From Amycolatopsis lurida (lineage in GTDB: Bacteria > Actinomycetota > Actinomycetes > Mycobacteriales > Pseudonocardiaceae), in contig NZ_FNTA01000004.1 in assembly GCF_900105055.1 (NCBI RefSeq), forward strand, positions 5,301,501 to 5,365,500: DNA of 64,000 nt, read 5' to 3'. A program made the position numbers and the translations under genes. This document shows, piece by piece, positions 48,603 through 56,969 of this stretch. The notes under the pieces were generated by a model that ran no database searches, had not been told where the DNA came from, and saw only the letters and a program-made list of their open reading frames with translations. Within the stretch, counting starts at the first letter, position 1. The number at the start of each line of letters is the position of its first letter.

Positions 48603-49832
48603 ATGAGCGAGCCCAAGGAACTGCTGGCCGAACCGCTGAAACTGCGGTGCGGCGCGATCCTGCCGAACCGGCTGGCCAAGGCCGCGCTCAGCGAGCAGCT
48701 CGGCGATCGCCGCAACCGGCCGACCGCCGAACTGGCCGAGCTGTACCGGACATGGTCACGTGGCGGTGCCGGGACACTGATCACCGGCAACGTCATGGTC
48801 GATCCGGGCGCGCTGGGCGAACCGCGCAACGTCGCGGTGCCCCGGGAGCCGGACGCGACCGAGTTCGAGCCGTGGGCGCGGTCGGCGGACGGGACCGAGA
48901 GCCGGTTGTGGGTCCAGCTCAACCATCCCGGCAGGCAGAGCCCGCGTTTCCTGTCCCGGCAGCCGGTCGCGCCGTCGGCGGTGCCGTTCGGCGACCGCGG
49001 CATCCGCTCGGTGTTCGCGACGCCGCGGGCGCTGACCGCCGACGAGATCGAAGCGATCATCGACCGGTTCGGCGTGGCCGCGCGAACCGTCGTCGACGCC
49101 GGGTTCGCCGGGGTGCAGATCCACGGGGCGCACGGCTATCTCGTCTCTCAGTTCCTGTCGCCGCTGACCAACCGGCGCACCGACGGCTGGGGCGGTGACG
49201 CGCTCCGGCGGCGCAGGTTCCTGCTGGAAGTGGTCGCCCGCGTGCGCGCCGAGGTCGGCGACTCGATGCCGATCGCGGTCAAGCTCAACAGCGCGGACTT
49301 CCAGCGCGGCGGCTTCAGCGAGGAGGAATCCCTCGAAGTCGTCCGCGAGCTGGGCGAAGCGGGGATCGACCTGCTGGAAGTCTCCGGCGGAACCTACGAG
49401 AAGGCCGCCATGATGGGTTCCGCCAAGGCGAGCACGCTCAGCCGCGAGGCCTACTTCCTCGACTACGCCGCGAAGGCGCGGCAGGTCTCCGACGTCGCGC
49501 TGATGGTCACCGGCGGCTTCGCCAGTGCGCGAGGCATGGCGGAGGCGCTGCGCTCCGGCGCGCTGGACGTCATCGGTCTCGGCAGGCCGCTGATCGTCGA
49601 CCCGGCACTGCCCGGGCGCCTGCTGGACGGCGAGGACGTCCGTGCCCAGCGCACGGCACCGAAGACCGGCATCCGGCTGGCCGACAGCCTGCTCGAGATC
49701 CAGTGGCACACCCAGCAGATGCACCGGGTGGCCGCCGGGAAACCGGTGGACCGGCGGCTCGGCGCGGTGCGGACGCTAGTACGTGCCGGCGTCGCGGATC
49801 CGCTCAACGCTTTCCGGCGGGTCCGGGGCTAA
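48603..49832 (+). CDS. old-yellow-enzyme-like NADH:flavin oxidoreductase
   Basis: ATG 48603 has GGGAGGAAG upstream, giving 409 residues. The FMN barrel motifs are GCGAILPNRLAKAALSE near residue 15, WVQLNHPGRQSPRF near 101, GFAGVQIHGAHGYLVSQFLSP near 165 (HGAHGYL, the catalytic His pair as His-Ala-His) and LMVTGGFASARGMAE near 300. Members reduce activated alkenes, quinones and nitro compounds. With the redox-type HxlR regulator and TACT operators upstream, induction by quinone or electrophile stress is likely. Its end overlaps the convergent Pr6Pr gene by 57 bases. Confidence 0.88.
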   Translation: MSEPKELLAEPLKLRCGAILPNRLAKAALSEQLGDRRNRPTAELAELYRTWSRGGAGTLITGNVMVDPGALGEPRNVAVPREPDATEFEPWARSADGTESRLWVQLNHPGRQSPRFLSRQPVAPSAVPFGDRGIRSVFATPRALTADEIEAIIDRFGVAARTVVDAGFAGVQIHGAHGYLVSQFLSPLTNRRTDGWGGDALRRRRFLLEVVARVRAEVGDSMPIAVKLNSADFQRGGFSEEESLEVVRELGEAGIDLLEVSGGTYEKAAMMGSAKASTLSREAYFLDYAAKARQVSDVALMVTGGFASARGMAEALRSGALDVIGLGRPLIVDPALPGRLLDGEDVRAQRTAPKTGIRLADSLLEIQWHTQQMHRVAAGKPVDRRLGAVRTLVRAGVADPLNAFRRVRG

Positions 49833-50477
49833 ATAGTCGTCCACGTCGTCGCGGCCGCTGAAGGTGCGGTCGAAACCGACGGCGGCCGCCGCGAGACCGA
49901 TGAACAGCACCCCGATCAGCACGCAGTTGAACGCGACACCGCCGTAGCCGTTGATGCCCGGATCGACGAACGGATACGGGTAGAACCCGATGATCGCGCC
50001 GCGCACCAGCGTGACCACGAGCCAGACCAGCGGATACAGCAGCGACCACCACAGGACCCGCCACGACAGCTGCCCGCGCGGCCCGAACAGCAGCCAGCCG
50101 GCGACGCACATCAACGGCGACACCTTGTGCAGCATCGTGTCGGCGAAAACGGCCCAGCCGTGCAGTTCGTAGAGATCGGCGAGCGCGACCTGGAAGACGA
50201 CACCCGTCACGGTGATGCCGACGAGGCCGGTGAGCCGCAGCACGCCGAACAGCGTCGAGCGGCCCGCGACACCGAGCGCGAGCAGCAGGCTGCCGACGCC
50301 GACCAGGATGTTCGAGTCGATGGTGAAGAAGGCCAGCAGGTTGGCCACCCGGCCGGCCGGAGTGTGGAAGGTGCCGCCGGTGGTGCCCGCGGAGACCGGG
50401 ATCTGGGCGGCGAGACCGGCGATCACCACCAGCGCCGTCGCGCCGAACCAGGCACGCGCGATCTTGGAAGCCTGCAT
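49776..50477 (-). CDS. Pr6Pr family membrane protein
   Basis: The 233-residue product has six hydrophobic segments. The Pr6Pr pattern is visible: a first helix with FGATALVVIAGL, NLLAFFTIDSNILVGVGSLL, WAVFADTMLHKVSPLMCVAGW (about 107-127) and GFYPYPFVDPGINGYGG. The conserved H and P in LHKVSPL are typical. Pr6Pr proteins have no known function and occur in actinobacteria and eukaryotes. The last 57 bases lie antisense to the flavoprotein gene's 3' end. ATG 50477 starts MQASKIARAWFG. Confidence 0.8.
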   Translation of the reverse strand: MQASKIARAWFGATALVVIAGLAAQIPVSAGTTGGTFHTPAGRVANLLAFFTIDSNILVGVGSLLLALGVAGRSTLFGVLRLTGLVGITVTGVVFQVALADLYELHGWAVFADTMLHKVSPLMCVAGWLLFGPRGQLSWRVLWWSLLYPLVWLVVTLVRGAIIGFYPYPFVDPGINGYGGVAFNCVLIGVLFIGLAAAAVGFDRTFSGRDDVDDYLAPDPPESVERIRDAGTY

Positions 50478-50594
50478 TCGCCTACTTTATGGGTGATCGA
50501 GTGGGGACGTCCCGTCACCACCGCACGCCTCCACTCGATCGGGGGCGGGACGCCGCCGGGGCTTCCCGGCCATCGGGTCATATCGTGGGAAGCG

Positions 50595-51404
50595 ATGGAC
50601 GTCGAGCGGAGGCCCGGACGCCGCGGCCGGGTCGCGCGGGGTCCGGCGGAGGACAGTGGACCCGTCGCCGAGTTCGCGCGGCGGCTGTGGGAGCTGAAAC
50701 GGGCCGCCGGTGACCCTTCCTACGACCGCATGCGCGACGAGTACGGCGCGCTCGCGTCGAAATCCGCGCTTTCGGCGGCCGCCCGCGGAGAGCGGCTGCC
50801 CAGCTGGGAGACGGCCTGGGAGTTCGTTCGCGTGCTGGCCGCCGGGGTGCTCGGCGGTGACGAGGACGAGGTCCGCCACGAATGGCGCGGTGCGTGGGAA
50901 CGCGCGCGGGACGCCTTGACCGCCGGCCCCGGACCTGTCGCCGTGAAGCCGCGCCGGACGGCGTTCCTGCTCGCCGGAGCCGTGGCGGTCGTCCTCGTCG
51001 CGGCGCTGGTGTTCGTCTTCGCCGCGCCGTTCGGCGCCGAGCCCGCCGCCCCGGTCGGCGACGCGTCGGAATTCGTCGCCGACGTCACCGTGCCCGACGG
51101 CAGCGAGGTCGCGGCCGGATCGACCTTCGTGAAGACCTGGGAGTTCCGCAACGCGGGAACGGTCGGATGGGTCGGCCGCTATCTCGTCCGCGCCGGTTCG
51201 TTCGGGAACCCCGGCGAATGCGGCACACCCGAACGCGTGCCCGTCCCGCAGACCGCGCCCGGTGAACGGGTGCGCGTCTCCGTCGAGGTGCGTGCGCCCG
51301 ACGCGCCCGGGCATTGCCAGGTGTATTGGAAGATGGCCGACGAACAAGGACACATCCTGCTGCCGAACGCCCGCGCGGTGTTCTTCTCGGTCCGCGTCCT
51401 TTGA
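50595..51404 (+). CDS. membrane protein with cytoplasmic HTH-like and external NBR1-Ig domain
   Basis: ATG 50595 follows GTGGGAAGCG, giving 269 residues. The first 110 residues form a helical region seen at the start of actinobacterial regulators (VAEFARRLWELKRAAGDPSY, RMRDEYGALASKSALSAAARG). One membrane helix spans about residues 122-145. The outer domain is NBR1-Ig-like (FW domain): VAAGSTFVKTWEFRNAGTVGW, seen here as FVKTWEFRNAGTVGW (about 180-195), with a Cys pair in NPGECGTPE and APGHCQVYWK. In eukaryotes this domain binds cargo or the cytoskeleton; bacterial function is unknown. The layout suggests a sensor or wall-contact protein. Confidence 0.75.
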   Translation: MDVERRPGRRGRVARGPAEDSGPVAEFARRLWELKRAAGDPSYDRMRDEYGALASKSALSAAARGERLPSWETAWEFVRVLAAGVLGGDEDEVRHEWRGAWERARDALTAGPGPVAVKPRRTAFLLAGAVAVVLVAALVFVFAAPFGAEPAAPVGDASEFVADVTVPDGSEVAAGSTFVKTWEFRNAGTVGWVGRYLVRAGSFGNPGECGTPERVPVPQTAPGERVRVSVEVRAPDAPGHCQVYWKMADEQGHILLPNARAVFFSVRVL

Positions 51405-51584
51405 CCATCCGGGCCGATGGCCAAAGCGCTGACCTGCGTGGACATCGACCTGCCGACCATGGCCATTTCCCGGCCGTGAATGGCTTCCGGAGTGGCTTCG
51501 GCGGCTTTTAACGTCATCGGCGTCCGGGAATTCCGGATGGGGATTTTCTGAAACACTCTCACATTAATTGCGGAAAGGGAATCC

Positions 51585-51926
51585 ATGCGTCCGTACGTCA
51601 AGGTCGCCGCATTGGCCGGGGCCGCGCTCACCGTGGCGCTCCTGCCGGCCACCGCCGCGCAAGCGGCTCCGGCGCCCGTTTCGGGCAGTGATCCGATCAT
51701 TACCTGCGAATCCGGCTACCACGGCTGGATGCGCCGGGCCGGGAAGGACGCGATCTGCCTCAAGCCGGGCACGCGCACCTGGGACGTCAAGGTGTTCGAA
51801 TGCGCCGGGGATCTCACCGTGCATTTCAAGAACGGCCAGAAGGCCTATTGCGGGGGAAACATGAAGATCGGCCTCGATCTGGCCGTCCAGTCCACTGTCG
51901 TCAAGACCGTTGTGGGGAACCGATGA
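51585..51926 (+). CDS. small secreted four-cysteine protein, first of a coupled pair
   Basis: ATG 51585 follows GGAAAGGGAATCC, giving 113 residues. The signal peptide is residues 1-28 (ending AAQAAP). The mature part has four cysteines (IITCESGYH, DAICLKPG, VFECAGD, AYCGGN), probably two disulfides, and no known domain. Its stop codon overlaps the start of the next secreted-protein gene (ATGA at 51923), so the two are made together. No family recognised. Confidence 0.65.
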   Translation: MRPYVKVAALAGAALTVALLPATAAQAAPAPVSGSDPIITCESGYHGWMRRAGKDAICLKPGTRTWDVKVFECAGDLTVHFKNGQKAYCGGNMKIGLDLAVQSTVVKTVVGNR

Positions 51927-52300
51927 AGAAGAAGCTGTTCGCCGTCGTCCCGGTCGCGCTGGCCGGCACCCTGCTGGTGGCACCGTCCGCTTCGGCGGCG
52001 TCGAAGGTCTGCGAGGGCGGGCCGCTGATGGGCGGGAAGACGAAGGTCGTCGAGGTGAGCGCGGGGCAGAGCATCGACATCACCGTGCACAACCACGACT
52101 ACCGGGGAATGCTCGTCCAGATCATCGACGACGTCTTCGACAAGGGCCTCTGGAGCGGAGCGATCGCGCCGGGCAAGGAGCGCACGGTCAAGCACGGCGT
52201 GCTCGGGGAGCCGCCGGTCTACCACAAGATCCGGTTCGAGGTGACCTCCAACCTGTCGAACAACTACACGTACAAGATCTCTTCGGACCGCTGCTACTGA
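51923..52300 (+). CDS. small secreted protein, second of a coupled pair
   Basis: The 125-residue product begins at ATG 51923, inside the stop of the previous gene. Its signal peptide ends at ASAAS (about residue 26). The mature protein is a beta-rich chain (DITVHNHDYRGMLVQIIDD, KIRFEVTSNLSNNYTYKIS) with two cysteines, KVCEGG at the start and DRCY at the end, which may pair to close the fold. No family recognised. The tight coupling suggests that the two proteins act as a secreted pair. A hairpin follows after 8 bases. Confidence 0.65.
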   Translation: MKKKLFAVVPVALAGTLLVAPSASAASKVCEGGPLMGGKTKVVEVSAGQSIDITVHNHDYRGMLVQIIDDVFDKGLWSGAIAPGKERTVKHGVLGEPPVYHKIRFEVTSNLSNNYTYKISSDRCY

Positions 52301-52308
52301 CGCGTTCC

Positions 52309-52357
52309 GTCACCTGCTTGCGGTCGTCGCGCACACGAGAGATCGCAAGCAGGTGAC
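52309..52357. terminator. 14-bp hairpin between secreted pair and ligB
   Basis: GTCACCTGCTTGCG (52309-52322) and CGCAAGCAGGTGAC (52344-52357) are exact complements around a 21-base loop. The right arm touches the ligB stop codon, so it can terminate both convergent transcripts. Confidence 0.8.
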
Positions 52358-53874
52358 TAATCGCCGGGCTTGAGGAGGCCGCGGACGGTGTCGATGGTGT
52401 CGGCGTCGGCGGCCTCCTTGTCCGGCCGGTATCGCACGACACGCGCGAAGCGCAACGCCAGCCCGCCGGGATAGCGCGTGCTCACCTGAGCCCCGTCGAG
52501 TTCGATTTCGACGACGAGTTCCGGCCGCACGTGCACCACCCAGTCCGTGCGGTGGGTCTCGATCTCCTGGAACGTCTTCGTCTGCCAGGCCAGCAGCTCG
52601 TCGGTCATGCCCTTGAACGTCTTGCCGACCATGATCGGCGGCCCTCCGTCGGGATCGCGGGCGCCGAGATGCAGATTCGACAGCGTGCCGGTGCGCCTGC
52701 CGTGCCCCCATTCCGCCGCGAGCACGACCAGGTCGATCGTGTGCACCGGTTTCACCTTGAGCCACGCGCGCCCGCGGCGGCCCGCCGCGTACGGCGACGT
52801 GAGGTCCTTGACCATCACGCCTTCGTGCCCGGCGGCCATCGCCGCTTCCAGCACCGCCTCCGCCGAGGCGGGCGCAATCTCGCCCGGAATGACGTGCTCG
52901 CCCGCGACCTGCCGCAGGGCGGCGTTCCGTTCGGACAACGGCGCGTCCAGCAGGTCGACGCCGTCGAGGTGCAGGCAGTCGAAGAAGTACGGCCGCAGCA
53001 GCAGCGCCTTGACCTGCTCCTCCCGGGTGCTGCCGAACCGGCTCATCGTCTCCTGGAACGGCCTTGGCCTGCCTTCGTCGGTCAAGGCCAGGGTCTCCCC
53101 GTCGAGCACCACCGAGGTGCAGGGCAGCGAACGCACGAGGGCCACCAGTTCGCCGACGCTGCCGGTGATCTCCCGCAGCGTCCGCGTGTAGACGTGCACC
53201 TCGTCGCCTTCGCGGTGGACCTGGATCCGCGCACCGTCCATCTTGTACTCGACGAGCGCCTCGGCGTGCTCGGTGATCGCCTCGTCCAGCGACTCCGCCG
53301 GGGAAGCCAGCATCGGCCGGATCGGCCTGCCCAAGGCCAGCTTGAACTCCGCCAGCCGCTCCTGACCGCCGGTCATGGCCGCCAGGCCCGTCACCGGGAG
53401 CTGTCCGGACAGCATGAACGCCCGCCGGACGGCTTCGGCCGGGATCTCGGACGCCGCGGCGATGGCGTCCACCATGATCCCTTCGAGCGCGCCCTGCCGG
53501 AGCTCGCCGGTGAGCAGCCGGATCAGGAAGTCCTGCTCCTCCTTGGTCATCTTGCCGAACAACGCCCGCAACGTCTCCGCGCGCAGCTTCACCGAACCCG
53601 AACCCGACGCCGCCCCCACCGTGCCGAGTGCCGTGTCGACCTCGGCGACGGTCAACGACGGCTCGGCGGCCGGGGCCGTCTTCAGCTCGGCCAGCGTCCG
53701 CCACCCGGCGCCGATGCGGCCCTGCGTCGGCTGCCCGGTGAGGAACGCGATGACCGCGGGCAGTTCCAGCTCGCCCGCGGCGCGAAGGACCGCGGCCAGG
53801 GTGGCGATCTTCGCCTTCCTGGACCTCGTGGCGGCCAGTTCGGCCGACGCGGTCACCACCTCGGTGAGCAACAT
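52357..53874 (-). CDS. ligB: ATP-dependent DNA ligase (LigB type)
   Basis: ATG 53874 gives 505 residues. The N-terminal DNA-binding domain (about 1-185) is followed by the nucleotidyltransferase with AMP-accepting lysine in VEYKMDGARIQVHR (about 210), DGETLALTDEGRPRPFQ, YFFDCLHLDG, HEGVMVKDLTSPY and LKVKPVHTIDLVV, and an OB-fold. Order and length match LigB of M. tuberculosis (Rv3062). Such ligases act in nick sealing and are not essential. No Ku or LigD gene is near. Monocistronic; hairpins lie at both ends. Confidence 0.9.
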   Translation of the reverse strand: MLLTEVVTASAELAATRSRKAKIATLAAVLRAAGELELPAVIAFLTGQPTQGRIGAGWRTLAELKTAPAAEPSLTVAEVDTALGTVGAASGSGSVKLRAETLRALFGKMTKEEQDFLIRLLTGELRQGALEGIMVDAIAAASEIPAEAVRRAFMLSGQLPVTGLAAMTGGQERLAEFKLALGRPIRPMLASPAESLDEAITEHAEALVEYKMDGARIQVHREGDEVHVYTRTLREITGSVGELVALVRSLPCTSVVLDGETLALTDEGRPRPFQETMSRFGSTREEQVKALLLRPYFFDCLHLDGVDLLDAPLSERNAALRQVAGEHVIPGEIAPASAEAVLEAAMAAGHEGVMVKDLTSPYAAGRRGRAWLKVKPVHTIDLVVLAAEWGHGRRTGTLSNLHLGARDPDGGPPIMVGKTFKGMTDELLAWQTKTFQEIETHRTDWVVHVRPELVVEIELDGAQVSTRYPGGLALRFARVVRYRPDKEAADADTIDTVRGLLKPGD

Positions 53875-53932
53875 GGATCCATCATGGACCCGGACACCGA
53901 CAGTTTCGCGCCGAGCGGGCGTCGGCGACGAA

Positions 53933-53979
53933 GTGAAGGCCTCCTCTCCTGCTCTCAAGGTGGGGAAGGAGGCCTTCAC
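53933..53979. terminator. hairpin between XRE-regulator gene and ligB
   Basis: GTGAAGGCCTCC (53933-53944) and GGAGGCCTTCAC (53968-53979) pair around 23 bases. Downstream of the regulator stop (53989) on the minus strand, it can end that transcript before ligB. The same kind of arm appears as GTGAAAGGGCCC at 25201. Confidence 0.7.
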
Positions 53980-53988
53980 GGACTCGGC

Positions 53989-54831
53989 TCAGGCGTCCGC
54001 GGGATCGGCGACCCAGCTGGCGAGCAGACGGAGCGCGCGTTCGCTGTCGGAGCCGGGCTCGGCGGTGTAGATCACCAGGGCCTGGTCCGGATCGGCGGGC
54101 AGCCGCAGCGTCTCGTAGCGCAGCTTCAACTCACCCACGATCGGGTTGATCATGACCTTCCACGCGTGCGCCTTCTCGCGCACGGTGTGCTTCGCCCACA
54201 GCTTCCGGAACTCTTCGCTGGCCAAGGAGAGTTCACCGACCAGCTGGGCGAGGTACGGGTCGTCCGGATACTTCCCGCTCTCGGACCGCAGGTTCGCCAC
54301 GACCTCCTTGGCCACGGTTTCCCACTCCGGATGCATCTCGCGGGCGCTTTCGTCGAGGAAGAACAACCTCGGGATGTTCCGCTCGCGGGGCGGGCACGCG
54401 GCGAAGTCGAAGGTGAGCGCGGCCCCGAGCGGATTCCAGGCCAGCACGTCTCCGTATCGGCCGAAGACGAACGCCGGGGAGTGGATGGCGTTCATCATCG
54501 ACTGGAGTTCCGGCCGGATCCGCTGCACCCGCGGCCGCGCCATGCGTTTGCGTTTCGGGGCGGCCAGATTGCGCAGGTAGGACTCCTCGTCGCGGTGCAG
54601 CCGCAACGCCCGGCTCAGCGATTCGAGGACGGAATCGGACACGTTGCGCGCGCGGCCCTGCTCCAGGCGCGTGTAGTAGTCGACGCTGATTCCGGCCAGC
54701 TGTGCCAGCTCCTCGCGCCGCAGCCCGGCGACCCGCCGCTGGTTGAACCCCGTCGGCAGGCCGAGGTCCGCCGGGTCCAGCGCGGCCCTGCGTGCCTTGA
54801 GGAAATCGCCCAGTTCGGCCGTCTCGGTCAT
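53989..54831 (-). CDS. XRE-family regulator with MmyB-like ligand domain
   Basis: ATG 54831 (MTETAELGDFLKARRAAL) gives 280 residues. The N-terminal HTH is RRVAGLRREELAQLAGISVDYYTRLEQG (of which REELAQLAGISVDYYTRLEQ is the HTH core, about 34-53). The rest matches the MmyB-like PAS fold: NAIHSPAFVFGRYGDVLAWNPLG (about 113-135) and a final TLRLPADPDQALVIYTAEPGS. MmyB regulators in Streptomyces control antibiotic genes and bind lipids. It is divergent from the EamA transporter gene, 229 bases away, which is its likely target. Confidence 0.9.
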   Translation of the reverse strand: MTETAELGDFLKARRAALDPADLGLPTGFNQRRVAGLRREELAQLAGISVDYYTRLEQGRARNVSDSVLESLSRALRLHRDEESYLRNLAAPKRKRMARPRVQRIRPELQSMMNAIHSPAFVFGRYGDVLAWNPLGAALTFDFAACPPRERNIPRLFFLDESAREMHPEWETVAKEVVANLRSESGKYPDDPYLAQLVGELSLASEEFRKLWAKHTVREKAHAWKVMINPIVGELKLRYETLRLPADPDQALVIYTAEPGSDSERALRLLASWVADPADA

Positions 54832-55060
54832 GGCGTCGAGTATCCCGGAACGCGAAGGGTGCGTGCCTGGTCCTGACAGACCCAGGCTGGTCGTCGTGGA
54901 CCGAGCGGGATGCCGCCGATGGGAGGTGGCGTGCTGGTCGAAAGGTGTCCCCAATGCCGCGTTAGGACGCCCTGACCCCCTCACACCGGTCTTTATGGTC
55001 CTGTCCGGAAAGCGTGATTTGGCTCTTCGGTTCGGGCCAAAAAGCGGCCATCGTGAAGGC

Positions 55061-56158
55061 ATGGACAACGAACGAAGAGGCGTGACGATCGGCGTACTGG
55101 GGGTGCTGATCGTCGGCGCGTCCGTGCCGGTGACGGGAATGCTCGACGCCTACCCGGTGATCACCGGGCAGGCGCTGCGGTACGCGCTGGCGGGCGTGCT
55201 CCTGCTGGGGTGGGCGCGGTTGAGCGGGCGCCCGCTGCCGTTGCCGGGCGCGCGCGACGTGCCGGCGCTGATCGCCCTCGCGGCGACCGGCATGATCGGG
55301 TTCCAGGCCTGTCTCCTGTTCGCTCAGCGCTACGCCGAGCCGGGTCTGGTCGCCGCGTTCCTCGGTGGCACACCGCTCGTGCTCGCGCTGGCGGGCCCGC
55401 TGGCCAAGGGGAAGCGGCCCTCGTGGGCGCCGGTGACCGGCGCGGTCCTCGCCGGACTCGGCATCGCCGTGCTGTCCGGTGGCGGCGCGGCGCGCTGGCA
55501 AGGGCTGGTGCTCGCGGCGTTGGCCATGGTGTGCGAAGCGCTCTTCACGCTGCTCGCCGTCGGCGTGCTCGAGAGGATCGGGCCGCTGGCGACCGCGACC
55601 TGGGGGTGTTTCGCCGCGGGGGCGGGCGGCGCTGTCGTCGGGACGATCGCCGACCCGTCCGGCGCCTGGGCGTGGCCGGACGGGCGTGAACTGATCGCGC
55701 TCGGCTACCTGACGGTCGTCGTCACCGCGATCGCGTTTCTTCTTTGGTACTCGGCGGTTTCGGCGCTGGGCGCGGATCGGGCCGGGGTGCTGGTCGGGCT
55801 GATGCCGGTCTCCGGCCTCGCCGTCTCTCTCCTGCTGGGCATGCAGGATTTCCGTGTCTCCCAAGTGATCGGAGTCGCGCTGGTGTCCTCAGGCGTCGCG
55901 ATCGGCCTGCGCCGCCGCGAGCTCGGCGAGCCTCGCGCATTTGACGTCGAAGTGCTTGACGACGTCACCGCCGATGATCGCGACCATGACCGAGCGCAGC
56001 GGCCCGCCCATGGTGACCTTCTGGACGAATTCCGTCCCGCCGCCGACCTCGGTCAAGGTCAGCACGAGATCCATGGCGCCCAAGGGAATCGGCTGGCGGA
56101 AGGCGATCTCGCGGTGCTCGGTCAGGGCCGTGATCGTGAACGGCTCGGCGACCCGTGA
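55061..56158 (+). CDS. EamA/DMT-family transporter with an antisense-overlapping tail
   Basis: ATG 55061 gives 365 residues. The first 290 residues form ten hydrophobic helices with two EamA repeats: GASVPVTGMLDAYPVITGQALR at the start and ALFTLLAVGVLERIGPLATATW in the second half. EamA proteins export amino acids or other small metabolites. Typical proteins end near residue 290, at about AIGLRRRELGEPR, but here the frame continues for 75 residues of charged sequence that lies antisense to the SRPBCC gene (270-base overlap). The tail may come from a lost stop codon. The divergent XRE regulator is the likely controller. Confidence 0.8.
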   Translation: MDNERRGVTIGVLGVLIVGASVPVTGMLDAYPVITGQALRYALAGVLLLGWARLSGRPLPLPGARDVPALIALAATGMIGFQACLLFAQRYAEPGLVAAFLGGTPLVLALAGPLAKGKRPSWAPVTGAVLAGLGIAVLSGGGAARWQGLVLAALAMVCEALFTLLAVGVLERIGPLATATWGCFAAGAGGAVVGTIADPSGAWAWPDGRELIALGYLTVVVTAIAFLLWYSAVSALGADRAGVLVGLMPVSGLAVSLLLGMQDFRVSQVIGVALVSSGVAIGLRRRELGEPRAFDVEVLDDVTADDRDHDRAQRPAHGDLLDEFRPAADLGQGQHEIHGAQGNRLAEGDLAVLGQGRDRERLGDP

Positions 56159-56344
56159 GTGCACGCGGCCGCGGAATCCGTTCGGTACGAGGAAACCGGT
56201 CGTGCCCACCGCCGCGGGGCCATGCAGTTCGAGGCCGGCGAGGTCGGGATCCCAGTCGGGCCACCGGGTGAAGTCGGCCAGCGGCGCCCAGAGCGCGGAC
56301 GGCGGGCAGGGGAGGATTTCGCGGGAGGTTCTGGTCCAGGTCAT
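55889..56344 (-). CDS. SRPBCC (START-like) family protein
   Basis: ATG 56344 (MTWTRTSREILPCPP) gives 151 residues; a start at 56389 would overlap the TetR gene. The pattern is that of polyketide cyclase/dehydratase-type SRPBCC proteins: ALWAPLADFTRWPDWDPDLAG (about 17-37), GFRGRVHSRVAEPFTITALTEH, and GGTEFVQKVTMGGPLRSVM near the end. These bind hydrophobic ligands. It is divergent from a TetR gene with 43 bases between, so the two likely form a regulator-target pair. Confidence 0.8.
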   Translation of the reverse strand: MTWTRTSREILPCPPSALWAPLADFTRWPDWDPDLAGLELHGPAAVGTTGFLVPNGFRGRVHSRVAEPFTITALTEHREIAFRQPIPLGAMDLVLTLTEVGGGTEFVQKVTMGGPLRSVMVAIIGGDVVKHFDVKCARLAELAAAQADRDA

Positions 56345-56366
56345 ACCCGGACGATATACGGAACTG

Positions 56367-56383
56367 ACAGTCTCGTAAACTGT
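56367..56383. promoter_or_regulatory. candidate TetR operator between SRPBCC and tetR
   Basis: ACAGT-ctcgtaa-ACTGT (56367-56383) is a 17-base dyad with 5-bp arms in the 43-base divergent intergenic region. TetR autoregulators commonly bind such short dyads. Only the symmetry is observed. Confidence 0.5.
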
Positions 56384-56387
56384 GGAC

Positions 56388-56969
56388 ATGGCGAGAGGCA
56401 GGCCGAGGGAAGAAGGAATCGACGACGCGGTCCGCGAGGCCGTGCGGGCGTTGCTGACCGAAACCGGTTACCAGCGCTGCACGATCGACGCGGTCGCGGC
56501 GCGGGCGGGCGTCGGCAAGGCGGCGGTGTACCGGCGGTGGCGGTCCAAGGCGGAACTCGTGTTCGCCGCGGTGGTCCATCCCGTCGAGCTCGAACCGCCG
56601 TCGGACACCGGCTCGCTGCGGGGCGACGTGGCCGCGGTCCTCACGGTGATCCAGTCCTCTTTGGACAGTACGGAGCTCCGGCAGGCGCTGCCTTCGCTGC
56701 TCGCCGACGTCCGGGCGGATCCGGCGCTCGAAACGCGGTTCGGCGAGGTGTTCCTCGGCCGTGAACGCGGCTATCTGGTCCAGATGCTGGATCGAGCCGT
56801 CGCGAGAGGGGAACTCTCGCGACGGCCCGATCCGGCTCTCGTGCACGCGATCCTGCTCGGCCCGGTGCTGACATGGCTGCACCTGTTCACCGAGACACCG
56901 CCTTCCGGTGGGCTAGCGGCTTCGCTCGCCTCACCGCTCCATGCGGCTGTGGTCGCTCTCGGCGCTTAG
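56388..56969 (+). CDS. TetR-family transcriptional regulator
   Basis: ATG 56388 ([15 protein letters not shown]) gives 193 residues. The HTH is [20 protein letters not shown] (about 33-52), the most conserved part of TetR proteins, followed by [11 protein letters not shown]. The C-terminal helical domain includes [20 protein letters not shown] and is of the TetR_C_11/16 kind I would expect for ligand binding. Ligand unknown. Its stop overlaps the fumC stop. The neighbour SRPBCC gene is its probable target. Confidence 0.9.
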   Translation: MARGRPREEGIDDAVREAVRALLTETGYQRCTIDAVAARAGVGKAAVYRRWRSKAELVFAAVVHPVELEPPSDTGSLRGDVAAVLTVIQSSLDSTELRQALPSLLADVRADPALETRFGEVFLGRERGYLVQMLDRAVARGELSRRPDPALVHAILLGPVLTWLHLFTETPPSGGLAASLASPLHAAVVALGA

